Positions 6,131-6,135 of a DNA stretch of 6,135 bases are shown here, piece after piece. A program made the translations under genes and the position numbers. The notes beneath the pieces are model-generated. The model was not told where the DNA came from. It did no database searches and saw nothing but the letters and a program-made list of their open reading frames with translations. The stretch's first letter is position 1, and every line of letters begins with the position of its first letter. This DNA is from Planctomycetota bacterium (GTDB taxonomy: Bacteria; Planctomycetota; Phycisphaerae; WQYP01), in assembly GCA_021780285.1 (NCBI GenBank), contig JAJXZA010000030.1, positions 1 through 6,135 of the forward strand, given 5' to 3'.

Positions 6131-6135
6131 ATAAA

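Overview
The window looks like a chromosomal segment of a moderately GC-rich, diderm-type bacterium. The style of the proteins, especially chorismate synthase and the CCA-enzyme-like nucleotidyltransferase, together with the mix of leaderless-looking and Shine-Dalgarno starts, reminds me of Planctomycetota (Phycisphaerae-like). That lineage guess is inference from recall, not a search result. It is mostly ordinary housekeeping sequence plus one secreted carbohydrate-active enzyme, and I see no mobile element, CRISPR array or defence locus.

Layout, left to right. Positions 1-1640 (minus) hold the 5' 546 codons of a secreted GH81 endo-beta-1,3-glucanase; its 3' end lies outside the window. A 204-bp gap (1641-1844) contains one hairpin-forming repeat. 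Positions 1845-2375 (minus) encode a membrane-anchored thioredoxin-fold protein with a WCAPC active site. A 104-bp divergent intergenic region separates it from a class II tRNA nucleotidyltransferase/poly(A) polymerase family gene (2480-3715, plus), followed by a ChdC/HemQ-type coproheme decarboxylase homologue (3801-4592, plus). This converges, with only 17 bp between stop codons, on chorismate synthase aroC (4610-5794, minus). Upstream of aroC lie an inverted repeat, two intrinsic terminators in tandem, and an initiator tRNA-fMet gene (6057-6130, minus) with no encoded CCA end.

Functional links are loose. The tRNA lacks a templated CCA, so it needs a CCA-adding activity such as the one the window may itself encode. 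aroC supplies chorismate for aromatic metabolism and chdC serves haem synthesis. The GH81 enzyme would digest beta-1,3-glucans outside the cytoplasm, and the thioredoxin-like protein would probably work on thiols at the outer face of the membrane.

The most notable pattern is in the gene starts. Three genes (trx-like, cca-like, aroC) have no Shine-Dalgarno sequence, and each has a -10-like hexamer ending only 6-7 nt before the chosen ATG, which suggests leaderless mRNAs. The other two starts (GH81 and chdC) each have a GGAG exactly 7 nt upstream.
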